Assembly: GCA_013397935.1 (NCBI GenBank)
Contig: VZRN01004398.1
Span: 62,001-126,000, forward strand
Source: Dasyornis broadbenti
Taxonomy: Eukaryota; Chordata; Aves; Passeriformes; Dasyornithidae
DNA: 64,000 nt
Direction of reading: 5' to 3'
Shown: piece by piece, positions 47,501 to 60,122 of the stretch
Numbering within the stretch: position 1 is the stretch's first letter
Layout of the letters: each line of letters opens with the position of its first letter
The notes under the pieces: generated by a model
Databases searched by the model: none
The model's input: only the letters and a program-made list of their open reading frames with translations
Told to the model about the DNA's origin: nothing
Position numbers and translations under genes: made by a program

Positions 47501-50500
47501 AGTAAATATTAAGAAACGAGAAATACTTAACGTAAAAGATGTCGTTGCACTCTGTGCAGCTCCCAGCAGCTCCAGGAGTGTTCTTGTGTCGTGCTGCAGT
47601 CAGAACACACCTCTGCAGTATGGACCTACAGGTCACCTACTGATGCAGCTGTGCAAACTAAAATCCATAATTCAGTGACAAAGTAGTTCTGCCCATCTAT
47701 TTCTGTATCTATTTCTTCAGTCACACACAGGGAGAGAAAGGGCACTGCTTACCCAGGTGGGTCCTTCACTACCAAGCACCTTAAGAAATCCAGAAAAGCA
47801 CCTTGAAGGTCCCCCTGGAATGAGTAGGTGTTGCTTCGTGATGTGATTATTTGATTGTTTCCTTCTGAACGGAAAACAGATTTACTGTTTCATGGTATCT
47901 CATGTGCTCTTGTCCACGGGTGCAGCCTGCTCTGTTCCCAGAGAGGGCAGGCAGAGTGTGGTGTCTGGGGGCAGTCCTGGTCACCCTGACAGTTCTCTCA
48001 TTTGGCAAGAACTACATCTCCAAAAGACAGTGTCAAAAAGGCAGTTCTCAAAATAATGAGCTTTTCATTTCACAGACCTTTCTAGAAAGCCTGTAGGCTT
48101 TTTACTCCCCAGTGTGTGTTGAAGGAGAGTGAAGCTGCTGAAGCATTGGCTCTGAGGGGTTCTTCTGTGTGGACATTCCTCCCATCCTTGCCCAGGGGTG
48201 GGGAAAGGCTGACAGGCATCCTGTGTGCACCAGAGAGGTGTCTCACAAGGCACCTGAGGAGCCATGGTCACATTTATCTAAAGCAGGTGGGCAAGAGTCA
48301 CAGATAAATTCAGATTGAAAATAGACACATAGGGCAGGAAGGTACGTGGTTTCCTCAGGGGCATCTCTCAGACCCTGAGGGGTCTCGTGAGAGGCCCATC
48401 ATTCTCCCAGTTCTGCTTAGCCCTTGAAAACCAGTGATAAATGTTCCCTTGCGTGATACAGAGCTCTCCAGCCCACACCTGGCTGCACCCCTGAGACACC
48501 AGCAGGTGCCAGTGCTGCCCTGAGGACGGCAGAGCAGCAGGGCCTGGGCCTGGCAGTGCGTGGGTGTCACCCTGCACCCTGCACCGGCCACGGGTGCTGA
48601 GCCTGCTGTGCTGCACGAGCCTGGAGCACTCAGCCTGGCTATGGCACAATGGGAATGAAGTCTTTCCTGGCAGCAAATCCTTGTCTTTTCCTGAGCAGCA
48701 TCATTGTAGAAATAATACCCATTTCTTTGTCTTACAGTGCATTTTATTCATATGAATGGTGCATCTTTCAACTCTTACTTTTCCCTCTCCATTTTTACTG
48801 TAGCCAGCCCTTCATCAGTGAAATACACCACCTTTCTTTAATTTCAAAATGTCATAGAATATATCTGTTATTTCAACATGCTGACCAAAATTCATGCTTT
48901 TGGGTGTTTTTTGAGAGTTTTAAGAGCTTTTTGGAGAGGTTATTTTGGTTTTTATTTTGGATTTTTCTTATCAGCCACCAGGTTTGGAAGTGTAATAACT
49001 TCTTTTTGTGCTAGCCACAGTTTCTTTTTTCTTCCTGGACATCTTTTCTGAAGGGACCAACACACAGCACAATTCAACTTAAATTTCTAATCCCATGCAT
49101 TCCTCAAGGCAGAAACCTTTTGTGCCTAAGAACTGTACATGGATAAAATCTTTCATAGACCAGTAAAAAAATAAATCTTAGATTAACCACATAATAATTA
49201 CAGAAAAAATATGTATAGATTTGAAACATTCAAATTTAACTCCCTCAACTTACATTAAGTTGAACTATTTCAGGTGTATCGTAAGAGACAGACTCAGTGG
49301 TTTTTCAGAACAAAAGCTTTCCAGCTGCTCCATCCAGGTTCAGTGAGTGGACAGGATTATAATTTTGAATATATACAGTCTTTTAGGGCTACTGATTTAA
49401 CAAGTAACTGAGTAATAGTTTGTATCACAACCCTATTAAAACTCTGCTAGGAGATCTCCTTGAAGTGCCTCTTTGAACAGGATCTGCTACAAGCATGGAA
49501 AGTACACAGATTCACCCTACAAATCACCCAATCTCAGGAGCAGCCCTTGAGCACAGATCTGTGCAGGATTCTCAGCCCCTTTCCTTGCTCTGAACTGTGC
49601 ACCCCTTTGGGACATCCACGTCTCCAGGAGACCTGCCTTTGTCTCTGATAATTTACTGCCCAGCTCAGGCAGCCTAAGTTCTCAATGATGAAAATGGAAT
49701 AGAAAAAATCAGACTTAAAAGCAACTGCATTGAAGGTAATCTGTGGAGCCATCCTTCAGTGTAGGGGTCTCAGTAGAATAAGCAGGGAATTCTGCATAAC
49801 AATGGTATGCAGTGATAATTTTGCGTAAAAGAATTGTTACACTTTATTGCATAAAATAAATAATAATAATAAAAACCCACAACTTTTTTTTTACAGCAGT
49901 TGCCGAGAAGAAATGTTCTGGTCCTAAAACTCAAAAGCTGAACATGATTTCAGGGATATTGCATCTGCTAACATAATAATCTTAGTCATGTTAATCCCAG
50001 AATTTGGGAATGGTTGACCTGAAGCCCCATGTTCCTTTGGAGTTTTTTGATGAAATGGCTGAGATTGTCAGAACAGCTGAAGAAATTTGGATGTGTATAC
50101 TCTTAGATCAAAAACACTCCTTAAGGACAGCAGCCTCTATCCATTACAAAACCAGCAGGTACTAGTGTTGGACAAATAGTTTCTTCTCCTTAGATGATTT
50201 CCTTGTTTTCTGTGACGCAAGACATTGTGAGAATTCCACTGGGCAGTTCTGCAGGGATTCACAGGCAGGGCAACTTACCAGTCATACACTAAAACAGAGT
50301 TTTCTACCAAAATAAAGTTGCTTATTTGGTCCTTTTTGTGTAAGTTTTCCTAAATACTTCTCAATTTCTAGGAAAGTTGTCTTTTGCCAGTACTAATGAC
50401 ATGTTTTTAAAGATGCTTAACCAAAATTTTATAACTTCCCATAAATTTTGGCTGACTAGACCCCTTAAATAGTTTATTTCTCATACAGCCTCTGTCTGGG

Positions 50501-50816
50501 TTACTAGTAAATCTTGGATCATTGCGGAAATTACAGAATGGCTTTTGTTCCCTAAGGATAGATGAAGGAATCACTTACTGAACTTAAGTTGCATGAAGAA
50601 AAGATGTAAGGGGCAGATCTTCAGCTCGGGTAAACTGGCAGGGTTCAGTGGAAGCTACTTGATGTCAGCTGTGGATCTTGTCCTTCAGCGTTGAAGGCAT
50701 TTCCTATATGTAATTTTTCTGTCTTACTGTAAAACAATTTCATATGGTTAAACTGTATTTTCCTATATTGTTCTGCAAGTTTATATACACCATAGTGCTC
50801 ATCTCATCTCCTGTAA

Positions 50817-50822
50817 AATAAA
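50817..50822 (+). terminator. Candidate distal polyadenylation signal of GAS7
   Basis: AATAAA in ctgtaaaataaactgtac, followed by a T-rich downstream stretch. It lies about 8.1 kb after the stop, and repeat-free sequence continues past it. A further AATAAA is at 51289-51294, so the true end could be later. Confidence 0.4.
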
Positions 50823-50840
50823 CTGTACAGAGACACGTTG

Positions 50841-53800
50841 AGCATGGAATTGTCTTTACCCAGTTGCTTTTTCTTCTCCCACAGCCCCACACCTTGTGAG
50901 TGCAGTTTGACCAAAGACACCTGTGGGATGCCGCATGGACTTTGTTGATTCGAGCTTAGTGCAGCATGAATTTGAAATCCTATCACTGGGGTGTAACCTA
51001 CTTGTACTTGTCCTCTTCAGATCTTCACATGATATTCAGACACATATGGTTCCTACAATTTTTTTCCCTCCCCAGAAATTAGTTTAAGAAACACCTGTGG
51101 TGAACTGGTTCTTGTGGTGAACAAGCAAGCAAGCTGACCATGAGCAGCCTGAGAGCAGCTGCCATGGAGTGGGTGTATTTTCATGTTTGAAGTGATCTGG
51201 AGGTCTTCCCTCACCCAGTCAGTCCTTTACCTTCAGGCTTCACATGCAGCTTGAAGCTCACTTGAAAACACTGCTATAAAATGTTGTTAATAAATTGTTC
51301 TCCTTTCCATATTTGAGTTAACATGCACGCTGACAGGTTTTCTGACAAAATCAAAGTCAGCCCTGCCAGAATCCTGTCTAATCCAACACCTGCCTGCAGC
51401 AGTGGCAGCATGGGCAGTGTGTTGTAGAGTGCTGTGGAAGGGGCTCGGGGCCCTTGGAGGCAGCACATCCACACATCTCATAAACTTGTGTGGTTGTGCG
51501 TGGAGGGTCAATTGAACAAAGGGTCAAGTGCTTCTAGGTGCTTATTTTTAAAATACAAGAGATGATGCTATGTCATGCATTTTTGTTTTTAAGCAACTTG
51601 CTCCTTGAAGAAAAATCCTGTGATTATATGTCCAGTGCCCTTCTGCTCCCCGGCAGCTCCAAGCCCTTTCTTCACCTCAGGGTGCAGTTTCTTGGAGTGC
51701 AAGTGCAAACATTCAGAGCAGGTATCAGAGAGCCTCCCTCTGCCTTAAGAGTGCTCGAGGGTGGAGTCTGCAGTGTGCAGAGAACTGCAGCTGTGGCAGG
51801 TGGAAATGGCGAGGTGTGGTACCAGGAGCCAAAAGCAAAGACATCATCCTCTCAGCCACGAAGGTGAAAGCTGTCAGCTTTTTCAAATCTGGCTTTGCCA
51901 CCACAATTGACTCCGTCTTGTGCTCTGTCAGTTTGCAGTGCCTCAGTGCAGCCCAATTCAGAACAGGGCCAGGCAAGAGGAGGTGACAGGCCTGGGATGG
52001 GCCATGTGCCATATTTCTAACTGCATCACTTTCTTCATTTATGGCCTTGACTCAAGCTCATCAGAAGACAACATGAGACTTGTAGCCATGTTACTTTACT
52101 TCAAGCACTACTGCTTAACCCTAATCTGAAACCTTTGATGGAATTTCAGGGAAAGGCCTTGCACTTACAGCATTTTTCTAGGGCAGAGCAGTGGCAGGGC
52201 ATAACCTGCAGTTAGAAAGAAGCGATGCTGAACCATTGTGCTATGGGGGGCTATAATTTTGGAAGCACCAAGACAGCCAGCACGTCTGCCAGAGGATGAC
52301 AGGGGGACAAGTTTGGAAAGGGGCCACCTACTCCTCTACTGGACAATTCTTTTCCCTAATGGAACCCTGTGGAGTTCTTTCTAACATTTTCGGATGTTTC
52401 ACATTTATAACCATCACAAACAGTCTTGTTTCCTGATGAAAAATATGCTGAGCAACAGTGTCAGGAAGCAGCAAAAATCAAGATTGCTCCATGAGGGTGG
52501 AACAAACCAGGAATTCAGTGACCACAGCAGAGGCAGAGACTGACCAGGGACTCAGGCCTGCAAAGAATGGAAAAAGCTGAGTGCTGGTAGCTGGGCTCTT
52601 CAGCATCCAGGAAAAGGTGAGGTGATGAACCAGGATCATCCATGGAATTTTATCAGGAACAACAGGAAATGAGGCAGAGACAAGGCTATAACAAAGGCCT
52701 GGGGTCCATCCAAGAGGAAAAGCAGGAGATAACTGCACCTACAACATGCCTGAGACACCTACAACATGTCTGAGGCCTGAACTTGAGCAGTGCTCATGGA
52801 ACCGTGGGCACAAAGTCCTGTGGGTCCTCTTGGGGCCTGACAGATCTGTTGGATCTGTCTTCATCTGTGTTGGCCACTGCAGACACGAATAAACAACTCT
52901 GCCTTAGGGGTTGGGGTGGACAGAACCAACCTGCAGAAGCTCACAGATGCTTTTGATGATTTGCAGTGTTTGTGGAAGGATTCACATGAGGCCATTGAAG
53001 CAGGAGCAGGCAGGTACTGCTGTGAGTCAATTGAACAGGTTAAACTTATTCTACCAGGTGAATGGGCTGAAAGTGTTTTTAACCCTTCAGAGGTCAGTGT
53101 GACCTGTGTGCTGCATGAGGCCCTTAAAAGTAAAGCTATGTGCAAATTTAAAGCAGTTGATTTAACTCAGATATTGTAATCTTTTCTGGTTTGCCACACT
53201 ACCACCATTGCTCTCATGTGCTTTCAGTGAATACGGTGGCAATTTCTGAACGGATGGTCCAGAGCAAATGGCACAGGGAATGCTACTTGCACAGCTTGTT
53301 TTCAACTTACCTCACACACAAGAGAAGTTTCAGCAGTCATGATCATCTTGCTTGACTCAAACCACAGAAATACTCATTTCTTACTTGAGGAAATTACTGT
53401 CTTGGTCCTTATACAAATGAAAAAATACAATCATGCACTAGTGAAGTATTTATTATAGGGACAAACAGTCCAGCCTCAGTGGTCTGTGCTGCAGGCTGTT
53501 TGCACTATTGTTTTCACAAGTCCCTGAAAGCAGAAGATGAAAACCTCCAGCTTCAATTTGATTTTGACTTCCTGTTTTAATAAGTAGAAAACCAAACACT
53601 CAAGTCTCCCAGAGCTACAGCATAAGTTACAGTCTTTTTATTTACAGAGCTATGCTGGGGTGTTTTTTTTTCTTTTTTTTTTAGTCTTAACAAATGTTTT
53701 AAAACTGTGTCATTTATCTCTGGTTCTTTATTCAAAGAGACTGGGACAGTTTTTTTGTTCCAGCTTCTTGGATGTCTTCAAGCTGCGCTCTACAGAGCCA

Positions 53801-56539
53801 GTCAGTTGTGCTCACAGGCTTCAGGGGCTCTTCCCACGGCCCTTTCACCTTCTGCAAGTCTGTGTGAGACGGAGGAAGCCTGCTGGATGGCACCGCGATG
53901 GAATGTGGAAATGTGGGGGTGAAGTCCAGACACCCTCCTAGCACCGCTCACGGTTCTCAGGGATCTTTCATGTTGGCTCACAGGATCACAATGCCTGCAA
54001 GTCGTGTGCCGCTGTGTGCGAGCACTGGTAACAGCCTGGCTGCCGTGGTGCTTACAGGTGTTACAGGCAGATGTGCCCCCCGTGCCTTTTTGCCCTTTGT
54101 TGCTTTATGCTTTTCCTCTGTTGCTGAAGCAAATTCATTTCTTACCTCCCAAGTCTGTGAAAAGTAAAACTGTGGATTAGGCCAAAAGTCCCTATAGTCG
54201 AGTGTCTTGGCGTGACAGCTGTTAAATCGGAGTGAGGCAATCGGATACAGCTCGGAAAGAGGCCGGGCTCTGGGAGTGGCTGAGCAGCCCAGGACTGTCT
54301 GCAGCGGTGATGCTGCACTTAAAATCAGACTTGGCTCCAGAGAAGGCAAGAAAACCAGCTCAGCAGCAAACAGGGAGAGTACTTGGCTGTGATGGGAGAA
54401 AAGAATTACTACAATGTGATGGACATAAGGACACAAGGAAACAGTCTTCGAGCCTTTGAGGGCTGCTTATGTGGCAGCTGAACTTTAATTACCTGGAGCT
54501 AATTGCAAGGACGAAGTTCACAAGCAGCTGCTTCTCATTGTAGTTGTGTGTGGCTCCAGGAAGGACTGCAGGGATATCCAAACACAAGATGACATTTAGC
54601 ACAGCAGAGGGTTGGTGAGATTTGAAATGGCAGGTTGAAAAAAATAGGTAAAAGTCCAGAAGTGTGGTTGCTATGAAAGCTGGAAAAGATGATGTCAGTA
54701 AAATAACATCATGAAAAATTCTACAGATCATAGAGATTTCCTTAATGAGAGCTCATACTGATGGGAAAAGGGAAGAAAATTCCAGAATCAAATGGAAAGA
54801 AGAAGCTGTATCCTGAAAGGAAGCAACAGTACTATAATTCCAAGGCATAACCGATGGAGATTTCCAGAAGGGAATGTTTGTGCTTTGCTATTTGAGCCTT
54901 TGAGGCACAGTCTCTGGCATGTAGAAGCACTATATTTAACGAAGAATGTAAGTACTCATGAATAATTAGCATACAGTTGACATCTCTGGCCATAGGAGGA
55001 GCCACTCTGTCTGGAAGGTTGTGCTCTAGGTGTAATAAAATATAAAAGATTTATAGCATGTCTCACCACAGATTGCTGAGATGGAATAAACCTTATTTGT
55101 ACATATCAGATCAGTTATCACACCACATCGGATGGGAAAGCTCTTCTGAACCCCACAAGCTATTCTGGGCTTGGAATGCCACTTTTTTTTTGTCATGCAA
55201 GTTTTGATGGAAAGCAAAATCCTTGGCAAAGACGACTCCACAGCTGTGGTAGTCAGGTTTTAGCATGGGTTAACTCTGATGTCCTAAGCATGAATTTGCT
55301 ACCTTGTCTTGTTTAATGGATTGACTCAGCAGAGGCCACACTCCAGGGAATGGGCTCTCCCACCAAGGGGGAAGAAGCCTTTATGTCATGCCAGGCTTCC
55401 TCAAAATGTTAGAGCGTCTGGTGGAGGGGTTTTGTTTTTCCCGTACTTTCAGTGACAATCAGGCAGTGGAAATCTGGGGAGTGAAGGTGAGCAATGAATT
55501 GATAAAGAGAAAAGATCTGTTACCAGGGCTACACAAGCATAAAACCCTGGGGGAACGTTCAAGTTTCTGTCATCTGATAATTAGTCCGTGTGCAAATTAG
55601 ATACATGATTGACACAAAACACCACTTGTAAACAAACACCAGTTTACATCAGTCTTGTTTTGTCAGAACAAGATCCTGTTTCTTGTCCTGGCTGTTTCTG
55701 TCTGACCACCCTTGCAGGATGGTCTGGCTTTTCTCACTCCAGGGCTCTCTACAGCTGGTTTTATCAGCTCATGGGGCTGTACAGTCCCTCCAGGGCCCCA
55801 CAACGGGTGGAAAGAAATCCCAGGAGGATACCTGGCTGCAGACCTTCAGGGAGGACAGTCAGCTTTTCCTCTCTTCGAAGCTGTTCACTGACTCTGCTAA
55901 TGGATGTGAGTTAGGAAGTTCGCTGCTCTCTTCTAGAGAGAATTTATTTAGAAATAAGGAGCTTGTAATAATTCTGTAAAATAAATAATTCTTGTGAAAC
56001 TTGCTGATCTCTACTTAGGAACATGCTTTCTGAAGGAACCCATGTGATGGTTGTTTTTATCAGACCTCAGGCCTACAGGGCCTGCTTATGTAACAGCAGT
56101 TGATTTTTATAAACTGAAAGCAGAAAAAAAGCCAAACACAGAGCAGAAAATGCAGCTAGAGGGACTGCTGTTAAGAGCACAAAAAACTGGTTTCTTGACC
56201 ATATGAAACTCTTTAAAATGCAATTTAAAAACTATTTATCTGAGAGACCATAAAATGTTACAATTTTGATGGTTTTATCACCTAAGTAAAACACATTCTA
56301 AATCACTTCAAGCTCTTTAATGTCTTAAACAACAGCTCTAGAAGAAATCAGTCAATAGACTGATTAAAATATTAAAATATTCAATTAAAATATTAAATTG
56401 GGGATGAAACAATGTATGGATGTGTGGTGTCTGGTGTTTCCAGTGGCTGCTGACATAATCCACTGCAGTAAAATGCTATATAAGCAGAACACGCATTCTA
56501 GTAAAAAACCTTTGAAAACTGCGGATAGATTATTTTTTA
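50841..56539. other. Intergenic region between GAS7 and GLP2R
   Basis: No exon, CR1 copy or RNA gene recognised. It contains a 20-bp tandem duplication at 52736-52775 and A/T-rich runs near 56360-56400. The two flanking genes point towards it. No recoverin exon was found. The GAS7 3'UTR may reach into the first part. Confidence 0.5.
52736..52775. repeat. 20-bp tandem duplication
   Basis: cacctacaacatgcctgaga followed by a copy with two changes. Intergenic. Confidence 0.9.
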
Positions 56540-56558
56540 ATGGATCAAACATTTACAG

Positions 56559-56564
56559 TTTATT
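56559..56564 (-). terminator. Candidate GLP2R polyadenylation signal
   Basis: AATAAA on the minus strand in gttaataaactgtaaatg, followed by a GT-containing stretch. About 1.67 kb after the GLP2R stop, with no earlier canonical signal noticed. Confidence 0.5.
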
Positions 56565-56984
56565 AACATATTACTGAAATATACAACTTTGCATTGACTA
56601 AATAGGTTAACACAGATAGAACTGTAAAAGAAATACCTTTTAAAGTGCCAGGAAGATATTCTTGAACTGGTACTAGTCAATGAATTGAGCTGTTCTTTGC
56701 AACAAAAGAACACACCATAACTGCCAAAGGTGGCGTGGCTAAACCCTTGTAGCCTGATCAATAATCCTAAAAGCACTGGTCAGTTTTATAAGCTGCACAC
56801 ATTCAGTCTGCTCAAACATTGAAGCCATGGGCAGCCTGTCCCAAAAACGTGCAAGGCTGGCAGTGGGGTCAAAGCCAGCCCATGCAGGAGCAGGGGCAGT
56901 GTGGGCAGCTGGTGGGAACAAGCTGCAGGAACAGAACGCACCATCAGCCCTGGAAACAGTGAGACACGGTGCTTTGGCAGGAGC

Positions 56985-57050
56985 ACGGACTGGCTGAGGT
57001 GGGAAGGACCCTCCAGAGGTCACCTGGTCAAAGCTGGAGCCCAGGATCTC
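56985..57050 (-). mobile_element. Possible CR1 scrap
   Basis: gaggtgggaaggaccctcca followed by gaggtcacctggtcaaagct resembles the complement of an old CR1 end. Short and uncertain. Confidence 0.35.
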
Positions 57051-57712
57051 TTCTCTTATTACATTTGCAGGCATCTTGGTTAAAAAAAGAATGCATGCCA
57101 GTAAAGTTCAGGGAAAATGAATAACTGTGCTGTGTAACTAGAGAATTCACACGTGTGACCTGGGGTAGGTGTTTATATCGCAAATAAATATTGCCTGTGA
57201 ACTTTTCTGCTGCCTTTTCCTTTTTTTTTCCCTTTCAGTATGCAAATTTGCTCACGCTCACAAGTTTGGAAACTGGATCACAGAATATTAACAAACTTGA
57301 TTGCATTTCATAAGTCTCTGGATGAGTTTGTGTGTGAGAAATGAAACTTCATTATGTTTTCTGTTAAATGGTGGAAGAAGGATTTCACAACACTCTTGGT
57401 GCTGTCACAATCCCATGTCTTTATCCATTTTGGGTCCCCTGGGAGGCTGGTGGAAGCAGCACCTACCACTGAGCTGCTTTGTCCTTAAGGACCACATGTA
57501 GGGCAAACCAGAAGTCACAGTGGTTTGTGTCAAAAAATAACAGGGGAAAAAAAAAAAAGGTAACAAAAATTGTATCAGAACCTTTCATTTGGGCACATTC
57601 CATGTAAATCTTTTGGTTTTTCATCTCATAATCACATTCCCAGCACTAAACTTTAAGTGAAGATGCTCAAAAAGCAAGCAAAAGTTTAGTTCTCCCCAAG
57701 TTTGTTTTTGGG

Positions 57713-57752
57713 TATATATATATATTTGCATATATATATATATATATATATA
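57713..57752. repeat. (TA)n microsatellite
   Basis: Two TA runs split by ttgca, in the probable GLP2R 3'UTR. Confidence 0.95.
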
Positions 57753-58233
57753 GTAATTTTGATGAAACAAAATGTATCTAGTTCAGTCTAAAATTGGGAT
57801 GGTTTTCTTGAGATGGGGTATGATTTCAGTCTGTGAAGGAAGGAGCCTTCCTCACACATATCTCTATTTATGAAACACTCCTATGAAAAAGAAAAACTGA
57901 CAACTTCTCATTATGTGGCTCAAACGGCAGTCACACACGGATGAAGCTGCTGAGACACAATGCACATTTCCAGAGTGCATCCCACTTCCTTGGGTAGGTC
58001 ACAAAAGCAAAAATGCCAGCTCCAAGCAGAAATGATCCAGAAGACCTCTTCCACCCAGCCACGCAGCTTAGCAACATCCAGATTGCATTTTTCTCAGACC
58101 AAGAAAATTGGAACATCTGGGATATAAACTGCTTCGTCCTTGCACCGCATATCCCGGATCGCTGAGCAGTCTGGAGGTGGGAGATCATTCCCAACACTGC
58201 CTGTGGGAAGGTGCAGTCCCAGTGGATAGGTTC

Positions 58234-58572
58234 TTAAATTTCGCTTTCCTCAAAGACTTCCTCGGTTGTCTCTCCGGTGGTGACCTCTCCCTCGCTGCTG
58301 TCGGACATGCTCATCTGTGGGCGGGATGGGAGCCCTGAGCCGGCTCCTGCCTGCAGCTCTGTCCTCTGCCTCCCCAGCACCTGCTGCAGCTGCATGTCCC
58401 AGGGCTTGCTCACCTCCAGGCAAAAATGGTGTTTGCTGCTCAGGTGCTGTTTTTTCCGTTTCTGTGAACATTTCCTGAGGTATTTTATGTTTTCCCCAAG
58501 AAAGCAGAGTTTGCAGCCAAAGGGATCTGCCAGCAGAAAACGGGACCACTGCTTCTGGAGCTCTGCTTTCAC
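58234..58572 (-). CDS. GLP2R: GLP2R last coding exon (cytoplasmic tail)
   Basis: Glucagon-like peptide 2 receptor is a class B G protein-coupled receptor that raises cAMP in response to GLP-2. On the minus strand the acceptor ttttctcctcccctcag is followed by 112 codons and TAA (58236-58234). The exon starts VKAELQKQWSRFLLADPF, the post-TM7 helix 8 typical of class B receptors, and ends TTEEVFEESEI. The mammalian receptor ends, from memory, with SEGDVT and EEILEESEI, so both ends of the exon match GLP2R and not GLP1R or the glucagon receptor. The middle (KRKKQHLSSKHH) is diverged and basic. Several Ser/Thr near the end could be phosphorylated. Confidence 0.94.
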   Translation of the reverse strand: MKAELQKQWSRFLLADPFGCKLCFLGENIKYLRKCSQKRKKQHLSSKHHFCLEVSKPWDMQLQQVLGRQRTELQAGAGSGLPSRPQMSMSDSSEGEVTTGETTEEVFEESEI

Positions 58573-58897
58573 CTGAGGGGAGGAGAAAATAGTCTGGTCA
58601 TGATAATGGCATGTGACCACCCTGGAGTTCACTAACACAAATTCTAGCTGTAAAATGAGAGGAACTGCAAAGTGCTGAGGTTCCTGCCCCTTTGGGGTTC
58701 ACCTTGCATCTGGTGAGGTCCTTGTAGGATAGGAACAGCCTTGTTTGCTAAATCAACCTGAAGAGTGCAACCTCTTCACTCTGATTTAGGCAAATCCGAT
58801 GAGTGTGAGGGCTCAAGTGACTTCCCTGTTTCCAGTCTGATGGAGTGAGGAGGAGGAAAGCCCAGGGGCTGTGGGAATGAGGACCATGCAGCTTTGC

Positions 58898-59248
58898 CCG
58901 GGTGTTGTGCTGGAGCACCTGAGGGAGGTGGGGAGGGCTCAGCCTGGAGAAAAGGAGGCTCAGGGGGCCTGGCAGGAGGGGGCAGCCAGGGTGGGGTCGG
59001 GCTCTGCTCCCAGGCAATGAGGGACAGGACAGCAAACAGCCTCAAGCTGCAGCAGGGAAGGTTTCGATTGAAGATCAGGACAATATTCATCAAACAGGCT
59101 GCCAGTAGGGTGAGTGAATCCCTGCAGGCATTTGTGTGCACGTGGCATTTAGGAGCATGGTGCAGTGGCAGACTTGCAGTGCTGGATAAACAGACTTGTT
59201 CTTAAAGGTCTTTTCCAACTTAAAACAATACTATGAGTCTATGACAAT
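58898..59248 (+). mobile_element. CR1 LINE 3' fragment, forward
   Basis: Runs from agcctggagaaaaggaggct through gctgcagcagggaaggtttc, with a deletion, to the tail caatactatgagtctatgac. Confidence 0.85.
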
Positions 59249-59280
59249 ATACGGAATTTTTTTTTTCCTTCCTCAATACA

Positions 59281-59672
59281 GTGAAGCACTGGAATAGAGG
59301 ACCAGAGAGGTGGTGGAACCTCTGTCCTTGGGCTGGGGAATTCAAAGCTCAGCTGGACAAAACCCTGAGCAACTTGGACTGAATTTGGCCTTCACCCCAC
59401 ACTGGCAGGAGGTTTGTTTTCCCTGCTGTCATCTCCCTGTCCCTAAGAGCAGTCACTGCTCCGTTTAAATCCTGGTGCAGAGCAAATTGAACCCTCAGCA
59501 AGAGACAACTTCCAGACAAGAAATCTGCTCACAGCAAATTTAGGGATGTCCTGAGCAATGCATGCATCAAAAGGCGTCTCTGACTGCTGTGGGGGGTGGG
59601 AGGGAGTCAGGCTGTGGGAATGTGATGATCTTTGAGGTCCCTTCCAACCCAAACCATTCTGTGATTCTATGA
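59281..59672 (+). mobile_element. CR1 LINE 3' fragment, interrupted
   Basis: ORF2-end-like sequence at 59281-59400 (agaggtggtggaacctctgt), then about 190 bp of unrelated or highly diverged DNA, then a clean tail at 59617-59672 (cccttccaacccaaaccatt). It may be one interrupted copy or two. Confidence 0.75.
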
Positions 59673-60080
59673 AATTATTTTTTTCCACATGTTGCTGTCT
59701 AAGAGTAAAGAACTGCAAGTGTGATCACTTCACATGGAGTTCAGGGGTAAACTAAGGGAGGGCTCAGCCTGGCTGACCACGAAGTCTGGGGTTTCAGCTG
59801 ATGAAAGGAGTGGGCTTTGGGTGGGCGGCATTTCAGACACCCCAGGCTGTCCACACCTTGACAGTCCCATCACCACTCAGGCCTCACTGGAAATACTTCG
59901 CATTTGAGTCCAAACCTGTGCTAGTTCTTGCTGTTCTCTTCACACAAACCAATTTCACCAGCTCAAAAGGATGCACACATGCTCTCAATGAGCAGAGCCG
60001 CTCAGTGTGTTCATTCTTCTTGCTGTCATTAATATACTTCACTAATGAGCAAAAGCTTTGCTCACAGCATTGTGTCTTAC

Positions 60081-60122
60081 CTCTCCATTAGCAAAGCAAT
60101 AGAGAACTGCTACCAAAAAACC
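60081..60122 (-). CDS. GLP2R: GLP2R penultimate coding exon (end of TM7)
   Basis: A 42-nt exon on the minus strand with acceptor cactcccattctcttacag and donor gtaaga. It reads GFLVAVLYCFANGE, phase 0-0, and joins to VKAEL to rebuild the FANGEVKAEL motif at the TM7/helix 8 junction of class B receptors. Class B receptor genes have a 42-nt exon at this place, as I recall. It is too short to show up as an ORF and was found from the flanking exon and splice sites. Confidence 0.93.

Larger units (their letters stand above)
42670..50840 (+). other. GAS7: Probable GAS7 3'UTR (about 8 kb)
   Basis: No coding exon or recognisable CR1/SINE copy was seen between the GAS7 stop and about 50.8 kb, unlike the CR1-filled introns before it. 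Mammalian GAS7 mRNA is known to have a multi-kilobase 3'UTR. Candidate AATAAA signals are at 45047-45052, 49855-49860, 49868-49873 and 50817-50822. The stretch contains a GT-rich run at about 45220-45300 and a perfect hairpin at 47473-47500. The exact end is an inference; RNA reads are needed to place it. Confidence 0.5.
56540..58233 (-). other. GLP2R: Probable GLP2R 3'UTR
   Basis: Minus-strand sequence after the GLP2R stop. The first canonical AATAAA I see is at 56564-56559. The stretch contains a (TA)n repeat at 57713-57752 and a possible small CR1 remnant at 56985-57050. The end is inferred. Confidence 0.45.
58573..60080 (-). other. GLP2R last intron
   Basis: 1.5 kb between TM7 and tail exons, much of it CR1 (58898-59248, 59281-59400, 59617-59672). 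Confidence 0.85.

Noticed and set aside
52875..53179. About 100-codon plus-strand ORF in the intergenic gap, considered as a recoverin or unknown exon
   Set aside because: No EF-hand pattern, no convincing splice pair, and an equally long ORF overlaps it on the other strand.
57931..58197. 88-codon minus-strand ORF after the GLP2R stop
   Set aside because: Lies in the probable GLP2R 3'UTR and has no similarity to a known receptor or neighbour gene.
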